Shown piece after piece: positions 59,201 through 60,000 of a DNA stretch of 60,000 bases (positions are counted from its first letter, which is position 1; each line of letters begins with the position of its first letter). Under the pieces are notes generated by a model. The model saw nothing but the letters and a program-made list of their open reading frames with translations, made no database searches and was not told the origin of the DNA. The position numbers and the translations under genes were made by a program. The DNA comes from Antedon mediterranea (Eukaryota > Echinodermata > Crinoidea > Comatulida > Antedonidae), in contig NC_092672.1 in the NCBI RefSeq assembly GCF_964355755.1, positions 8,372,001 through 8,432,000 of the forward strand, in the 5' to 3' direction.

Positions 59201-59632
59201 CGTAGGTTCAGTGTACACATCTGGCTCATGTGCACTTTAAAGAACCTAGTACGAGTAGGGGGCTACTCTGGTGTACTAGTATACACATCCACTGTTCACA
59301 CACAGACATTATCATAATTCATCACGAGGGCCCCTTAATTGTCAGCATATGCTGTTTAGGGTCACCCTCTATAAATTAACTATTAACAATACTGTACTGT
59401 GGATGAATCTCTCATTAACAGTCACAGTGGTGGCATAAATGGAAGGTTTACATAGTTTAACTAGTGTCGCAGTGTTTCACTTGTTTGTTTCAATCCTTAA
59501 TGATATTTTAACAGGCCAACAGAAATCGGTCCATCGTCAGATAGTCTTTTAGATGAGTACGCAGAAGACGATACAAGCCTTTTAACACAACGTAGAGGAA
59601 GGGCAGAGGAAAATATATACTCAGACTTACAA
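22610..59632 (+). CDS. CUEDC1: CUE domain-containing protein 1 homologue, 3'-incomplete
   Basis: A ubiquitin-binding CUE-domain protein; the vertebrate homologue is reported to bind ubiquitin, but its role is poorly defined. Eight exons (22610-22804, 35756-35902, 49264-49338, 52603-52776, 55166-55352, 58377-58589, 58889-58961, 59515-59632) join in phase to about 394 residues, and the last donor (CAA|GTAAGC) shows that more follows. The order is a His/Lys-rich N-terminus; RQLEFNQAMRDFK then TMFPEMDMDVIEAVLRANNG, the CUE domain (MFP motif and QLL di-leucine, about residues 58-99); EEPPPYSPPSP with a PPxY motif; RHWNPPLLGKLPDDFLRIIP; LEDERVALSLQNQEFLQELQ, a helical segment; AKLSHMGKSTKVKLAQLAKK; a basic stretch; and an acidic tail SSDSLLDEYAEDD. 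Each block has a counterpart in vertebrate CUEDC1. Introns 1 and 2 are about 13 kb each, so a missed small exon between exons 2 and 3 is possible. Confidence 0.93.
22904..22955. repeat. Near-perfect hairpin
   Basis: CTGCCTCAATATAA and TTATATTGAGGCAG are inverted repeats of 14 bp or more, separated by a short AT-rich loop that also pairs partly (TTTATTAA...TTAATAAA). It lies 100 bp into CUEDC1 intron 1. Confidence 0.75.
23908..23946. repeat. 16-bp-stem hairpin
   Basis: ACGAAAACGAATACGT and ACGTATCCGTTTTCGT pair with one mismatch across a GTGTGTG loop. A solo MITE-A end (GTAGACAGAGCTTTAA) follows at about 23981-23996, so it is probably a remnant of a transposon carrying different internal sequence. 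Confidence 0.75.
24041..26182. mobile_element. 2.1-kb hAT-like inverted-repeat element, non-autonomous
   Basis: The left end CAGTGGCGGATCTAGGGGG and the right end GATCCTAGATCCGCCACTG are inverted repeats. GGTTTG directly flanks both ends, 6 bp rather than the 8 expected of hAT. Both subterminal regions contain GCCACCCCCC. No transposase was recognised in any frame. It contains a second, TTAA-flanked element. Confidence 0.75.
24435..25484. mobile_element. TTAA-flanked (piggyBac-like) element nested in the hAT-like element
   Basis: TTAA then CACTTTGACTGCCA on the left, and TGGCAGTCAAAGTG then TTAA on the right. TTAA duplications with such ends are typical of piggyBac-type MITEs. The right end is duplicated: CGAAGATCTTCGTGTTTGGC occurs at about 25406 and again at 25450. 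No transposase was recognised; the 112-aa minus-strand frame at 25429-25767 crosses the boundary and is not credible. Confidence 0.75.
27033..27196. mobile_element. MITE-A copy 7
   Basis: CTGTACACTATCAAACTTTA on the left, ACTACCATATTT blocks inside, GTTTGATAGTGTACTGTAGA on the right. It has a small CTGTA-type insertion in the right terminal repeat, as copy 1 has in its left. Confidence 0.75.
27766..28095 (-). mobile_element. SINE-3, minus-strand copy
   Basis: The tail block (TTCTAAACCACCCAGTGATA), then GTCGCCCCAACCAAGATTTC and CCATTAGACCACTGGAG (reverse complement of the tRNA-like head), then a body with GAGGGCGTATCAAT in reverse complement. It is colinear with the plus copy at 43990-44344. 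The tRNA-like part has lost its middle. Confidence 0.7.
28378..28480 (+). repeat. GTCGCGTG / GGTC repeat, copy 1
   Basis: TTAGTCGCGTGCAACGTGAC then CTCTACAGCTCACTATG, then a (GGTC)4 run, TAAACACTAACT and ATGACTGCAG-like sequence. Copies with the same order lie at 42108 and 49898. Confidence 0.7.
28880..29272. repeat. CAT/ATC microsatellite, about 390 bp
   Basis: Runs of ATC interrupted by ATT and a few TTG or ATG triplets. The long open frames here (poly-Ile, poly-Asp, poly-Met) are artefacts of the triplet. Confidence 0.97.
30610..30900 (-). mobile_element. SINE-2 (tRNA-Ser/Leu-like head), minus strand
   Basis: In reverse complement it begins GTGAGTGAGTGGCCGAGCGG TTAAGACAG (A box), then GGGGTTCGAGGCTC (B box), then a body with GGATAAGGACTATAAACCGT and CATGTGCACTTTAAAGAACC. 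It is the best preserved of three copies. Confidence 0.8.
31724..31882. mobile_element. MITE-A copy 8
   Basis: AAAGCTCTGTCTACACTATC on the left and GATAGTGTAGACAGAGCTTT on the right, perfect inverted ends. The interior is GTGATGTGC, two AAATATGGTAGTGATAT units, CCATATATGG and GCACATCACA. This is the cleanest copy. Confidence 0.9.
31903..31982 (-). mobile_element. SINE-1 tRNA-like head, minus strand
   Basis: In reverse complement it reads TTGGTGGTTAACATGCTTGC (A box) and GTGTTCAATCC (B box). The head only, next to MITE-A copy 8. Confidence 0.55.
32150..32395. repeat. Dispersed repeat with TTTATATAGCGC motif
   Basis: TTCAATTTATATAGCGCAAA, CTAATCTAAGCGCTGAACAA and a GGTGTTCCAAAGAACAGCAG segment form a pattern I know from dispersed repeats in many marine animals. 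Weaker relatives lie near 11316 and 31999-32075. Confidence 0.5.
33744..34810. mobile_element. 1.07-kb hAT-like inverted-repeat element, non-autonomous
   Basis: CAGGCCCGTAGCCAGGGGG on the left and CCTGGCTACGGCCCTG on the right. The flanks share only TATTT. GCGAACCCCCCC blocks lie just inside both ends. The minus-strand open frames of 127 and 197 aa resemble no transposase and extend into or beyond the ends. Confidence 0.75.
34966..35196. mobile_element. Foldback MITE with TTACCG repeats
   Basis: The left end CTTTAAAGGGCAATTTACAC AGACGAGC and the right end GCTCGTCTGTGTAAGTTGAC CTTTA are inverted. The right arm contains TTACCG repeated about six times with GC linkers, pairing with CGGTAACCGG on the left. 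Confidence 0.75.
35756..35902 (+). CDS. CUEDC1: CUEDC1 exon 2: CUE domain
   Basis: The acceptor is CTTTTACAG and the donor CAT|GTAAGT. It has 49 codons in phase 0. TMFPEMDMDVIEAVLRANNG then AVDATIDQLLSM contains the MFP and LL motifs that CUE domains use to bind ubiquitin. A Ser/Pro-rich linker follows. The GC content is clearly above the flanking intron. Confidence 0.96.
36555..36662. repeat. Foldback element ending in CTTACCTGG
   Basis: GTCTATTTCATGCTTACCTG GCTAAAATAACAAATTCCAT on the left pairs with ATGGCATTTGTCTGTTTATC CAGGTAAGC...ATAGAC on the right around a CTCCTTGAAGAGCG-like loop. Single arms occur near 12952 and 21363. Confidence 0.75.
39064..39334. mobile_element. 271-bp MITE with about 60-bp inverted repeats
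   Basis: GAGTTAGGATGACTATAACG AGGCATTTAATAAA...TTGCCTTAAA on the left is inverted as TTTTAAGGCAATTTGCC... ATGCCTCGTTATAGTCATCC TGACTC on the right. Inside is CTGATGATGAGAATAGTTTC TCGAAACATGTC. Confidence 0.8.
39802..39925. repeat. 40-bp tandem repeat, three copies
   Basis: TCTATTTTCCATTATGGTAA CCGGGTTGTACTCATTTTAC is repeated at 39802, 39842 and 39882 without visible differences. A single copy is at about 39637. Confidence 0.92.
40640..41090 (-). mobile_element. LINE 3' fragment (reverse-transcriptase ORF end)
   Basis: The minus-strand frame 41088-40900 contains FGYLQYDPKLWNELSTETTY and a following NLQIFNKSVYKKKVF, the 'xxWNxLPxxI..sxxxFKxxLKxxL' ending of CR1/L2/Jockey-type LINE proteins. 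It is followed by about 250 bp of 3' UTR-like sequence. It is 5'-truncated. Confidence 0.6.
42108..42215 (+). repeat. GTCGCGTG / GGTC repeat, copy 2
   Basis: TTTAGTCGCCTGCACGCAAC TCTACAGCTCACTATG, then GGTCGGTTGGTTGGTAAACA and CATGACTGCAGTCATGTATG. The order is the same as at 28378. Confidence 0.7.
43206..43835 (+). pseudogene. LINE reverse-transcriptase ORF, C-terminal fragment, frameshifted
   Basis: Broken frames give HLGIIIDNTLTWKSHISSLC, then LYNSLFLSRLDLCCSVWGS and KIQNKAIR, and finally FNAPSFFNSLPLSIRNSYNF and SSFKSLSKKHL before a stop. These are the C-terminal landmarks of the RT protein of CR1/L2/Jockey-type LINEs. There is an in-frame stop after STTKL, and at least one frameshift follows. 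The 5' part is absent. Confidence 0.85.
43908..44344 (+). mobile_element. SINE-3 with duplicated tail
   Basis: An 83-bp block (TTTATCGTTTCAAATTAATT ... GCCTCTTGTGTTTATAT) occurs at 43908-43990 and again at 44261-44343, 353 bp apart. Between them lie a body with GATGAGGGCGTATCAATATG and a tRNA-like head. The arrangement suggests a tandem SINE dimer that lost its first head, or insertion into a related tail. Confidence 0.7.
44165..44235 (+). tRNA. tRNA-like SINE head, complete cloverleaf (anticodon ATC)
   Basis: 71 bases fold as a tRNA. The acceptor pairs GCCCCAG with TTGGGGC (one G-T), the D stem GTCT with GGAC, the anticodon stem TCTGC with GCAGG (one T-G), and the T stem CCGAG with CTCGG around TTTGAGT. 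The loop ATATCAA puts ATC in the anticodon position. The B box has T for the conserved C (GAGTTTGAGTC), and the copy at 27.9 kb is damaged, so it is more likely the SINE head than a working tRNA gene. Confidence 0.5.
44345..44490 (+). mobile_element. LINE/SINE 3' tail with hairpin
   Basis: GAGGGTCCCTAATGATCATC then TGATGCTGGATGGACGACCC TC, then AT-rich (AAATAAA)n. GAGGGTC pairs with GACCCTC. It is the same tail as SINE-1 at 7813-7880. Confidence 0.8.
45288..45500 (-). mobile_element. SINE-2, minus-strand copy, degenerate
   Basis: CACCGGGGTAAGCCCCTACT, GGGTTCTTTAAAGTGCACAC, GGACCTACGGTTTATAGTCC and TTATCCGAGAAGACTTCCAC are the reverse complement of the SINE-2 body. The tRNA-like head is truncated. 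Confidence 0.75.
49264..49338 (+). CDS. CUEDC1: CUEDC1 exon 3: PPxY segment
   Basis: The acceptor is TTTATTACAG and the donor CAG|GTAAGT. It has 25 codons in phase 0. NEEEPPPYSPPSPNSPF contains PPPY, a PPxY motif that class I WW domains (for example NEDD4-family ligases) bind. The same acidic-then-PPxY arrangement is present in vertebrate CUEDC1. Confidence 0.88.
49401..49585. mobile_element. MITE-A copy 9
   Basis: AAAGCTCTGACTACACTATC on the left and GTTTGATAGTGTAAACAGTA on the right, with GTGATGTGCC and repeated ACTACCATATTTG inside. It begins only about 60 bp after the exon 3 donor. Confidence 0.82.
49898..50015 (+). repeat. GTCGCGTG / GGTC repeat, copy 3
   Basis: TTTTTAGTCGCGTGGACGCG ACTCTATAGTTCAGTC, then GTCGGTCTGTCTGTCTGTC and TTTTAGCACGCGACTTATGG. 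GTCGCGTG-GACGCGAC is itself an imperfect palindrome. Confidence 0.75.
51558..52402 (+). pseudogene. LINE fragment, RT C-terminus, one frameshift, (TATGAC)n tail
   Basis: The first frame (51558-51911) contains WCCNNNLKLNIKKTKEMQI and VNEYKYLGCIIDNKLNW. The second frame (51893-52231) contains FYNSVILSVILFCN, KLNRIGNRAIRLVG and NAIHLYNSRVQR. They are consecutive parts of one RT C-terminus separated by a frameshift near 51895. The 3' UTR ends ATGGACAATAAAGTATAT and a (TATGAC) repeat. A microsatellite 3' end is common in CR1/L2-group LINEs. Confidence 0.88.
52603..52776 (+). CDS. CUEDC1: CUEDC1 exon 4
   Basis: The acceptor is TGTTTTACAG and the donor CCA|GTAAAT. It has 58 codons. It is proline-rich (KPLPPTPSSF) and then carries YRHWNPPLLGKLPDDFLRII, the best-conserved block of CUEDC1 outside the CUE domain. 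Confidence 0.95.
52975..53775. repeat. 14/28-bp minisatellite
   Basis: TCTGTCAAGCATGG alternates with TCTGTCAAGCTAGT over about 0.75 kb, giving a 28-bp higher-order unit with variants (TCTATCAAGC, TCTGCCAAGC). Looser relatives start near 52847. No open frame runs through it. Confidence 0.95.
54585..54745 (-). mobile_element. SINE-1, minus-strand copy
   Basis: ACAAAGACAAACATATACAC AAGATGCTCTACAC is the body and ACTTGAACCCAGGACCCTTG GATTGGTAGCCGTGCAT the reverse complement of the head (B box GGGTTCAAGTC). The head runs into the 129-bp tandem array. Confidence 0.7.
54706..55092. repeat. 129-bp tandem array, three copies
   Basis: GAACCCAGGACCCTTGGATT starts units at 54706, 54835 and 54964. The units are nearly identical. 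The first 39 bp or so of each is SINE-1 head sequence and the rest is unique AT-rich DNA. The last unit diverges near 55070. Confidence 0.93.
55166..55352 (+). CDS. CUEDC1: CUEDC1 exon 5: helical DERVAL segment
   Basis: The acceptor is AACTTTAG and the donor ATG|GTATGA. It has 62 codons plus one base. It is charged and helical (RQRLAQNKERQN), then carries MLEDERVALSLQNQEFLQEL QRNPEFLSALEN, closely matching vertebrate CUEDC1. Confidence 0.95.
56167..56288. mobile_element. MITE-A copy 10
   Basis: AAAGCTCTATCTACACTATC on the left and GATAGTGTAGACAGAGCTT on the right, with AGTGTGATGTACCC and AATATGGTAGTGATATG inside. The right-hand inner arm is shortened. Confidence 0.85.
56954..57359. mobile_element. 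About 400-bp foldback element
   Basis: TTAAGGCCCATTTACACTAG GACGATAACGAT on the left is inverted as ATCGTTATTGTCCTAGTGTA AATGGGCCTTTAA on the right. Pairing continues inward through CATTCTAGAACTATA and up to CCAATCAAATGACGTCATGA, so almost the whole element is one long imperfect palindrome. Confidence 0.88.
58377..58589 (+). CDS. CUEDC1: CUEDC1 exon 6
   Basis: The acceptor is TTTTCATAG and the donor AAAT|GTAATT. It has 213 nt with split codons at both ends. It is a variable Gly/Ala/Thr-rich linker, then DPAFEAKLSHMGK, matching the conserved 'F..KL.HMGK' block. The 80-aa minus-strand frame just downstream is unrelated. Confidence 0.92.
58889..58961 (+). CDS. CUEDC1: CUEDC1 exon 7: basic segment
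   Basis: The acceptor is TTTTTGCAG and the donor TGG|GTATCC. It has 73 nt. It completes HMGKS and encodes TKVKLAQLAKKFNKKKKKRN, corresponding to the vertebrate 'STRRKL..LA..F' plus basic stretch. It could act as a nuclear-localisation or RNA/membrane-binding patch, but that is inference. Confidence 0.88.
58962..59514 (+). other. CUEDC1 intron 7
   Basis: GT-AG intron. About half of it is a SINE-2 copy (59066-59300). Confidence 0.85.
59066..59300 (+). mobile_element. SINE-2, plus-strand copy
   Basis: GTGAGTGAGTGGCCAAGCGG TTAAGACAG (A box), GGGTTTGAATCTC (B box), then GGATAAGGAATATAAACCGT and CATGTGCACTTTAAAGAACC. It is colinear with the reverse complement of 30610-30900. Confidence 0.82.
59515..59632 (+). 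CDS. CUEDC1: CUEDC1 exon 8: acidic segment
   Basis: The acceptor is TTTTAACAG and the donor CAA|GTAAGC. It has 118 nt. IGPSSDSLLDEYAEDDTSLL then TQRRGRAEENIYSDLQ is acidic, then basic. It corresponds to the vertebrate 'ANLLDD' tail region. The stop codon must lie in a further exon beyond 60000. Confidence 0.85.
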
Positions 59633-60000
59633 GTAAGCATCACTATCTATCCTATTGTTAGTTAACCATCTACTTTGTGATTCATATTCACAATCAAAAA
59701 CTAATACATAATTTAAACTCCATATCAGTGGCAGATCCTGGGTTTTGAAAATGGTGGTTGTGTTCTATCTCTTGAATTGTATTTTCTAAAATATTGGTGT
59801 AGGTGGTGGTAGTTTGGGTTTGGGAGTAGCTGTTGGGGGTGGGGATGTCAGTGTTTTGTGTTATAGCATCCTAACTGATTTCTCCATGGTTATAGTGTGT
59901 CACTTTTCCCCTGGATCTGCTATGATAAGATATCATGCTTCATCTTAGTATATTAATCCAACCATTAAATTCTGCACAGTTCAAGACATATAGGCCAGCA
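59633..60000 (+). other. Start of CUEDC1 intron 8
   Basis: It begins GTAAGC. It contains a short hAT-like remnant (59726-59924). No coding was seen before the window ends. Confidence 0.8.
59726..59924. mobile_element. Short hAT-like MITE, degenerate
   Basis: CAGTGGCAGATCCTGGG on the left and CCCCTGGATCTGCTATG on the right are imperfect inverted repeats of the CAGTGGCGGATC type. No clear target duplication was found. Confidence 0.5.

Overview
The window is AT-rich animal nuclear DNA with spliced genes (GT-AG introns, phase-consistent exons) and introns crowded with short transposable elements. The three recognisable genes are conserved across animals. Gene content together with many tRNA-headed SINEs, palindromic MITEs and CR1/L2-like LINE fragments suggests a marine invertebrate deuterostome. 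An echinoderm is my best guess, at low confidence. No prokaryotic, viral or CRISPR-type system was seen.

Layout. (1) 1-14.3 kb, + strand: a TRAF4 homologue entering from the left. Four exons (7452-13701) encode the TRAF zinc fingers and the C-terminal MATH domain; the RING exon must lie upstream of the window. (2) 14.3-17.9 kb: convergent intergenic space with a roughly 160-bp tandem array and three MITEs. (3) 17.9-20.0 kb, - strand: a complete five-exon MRPS23 (mitochondrial small-subunit ribosomal protein mS23), 159 aa. (4) 20.0-22.6 kb: divergent intergenic region, probably holding the promoters of MRPS23 and CUEDC1. (5) 22.6-60 kb, + strand: a CUEDC1 homologue (CUE-domain protein) with eight exons visible (22610-59632). 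Two introns of about 13 kb are filled with repeats, and the C-terminal exon lies beyond the right edge.

The genes do not form a pathway. TRAF4 is a signalling adaptor and ubiquitin ligase, MRPS23 a mitoribosomal protein, and CUEDC1 a ubiquitin-binding protein with a PPxY motif. From memory, MRPS23 and CUEDC1 are also close neighbours in human (17q22) and TRAF4 is on the same chromosome arm, so this looks like retained ancestral linkage.

Most of the DNA is noncoding. It includes a palindromic MITE family with ten copies, three tRNA-derived SINE families, a LINE whose 3' hairpin is shared with a SINE, hAT-like and TTAA-flanked elements (one nested in the other), several foldback elements, a CAT microsatellite, a 14/28-bp minisatellite and several 40-160 bp tandem arrays. 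I found no convincing new protein system. The most interesting signals are in the repeats and in the linkage of the genes.
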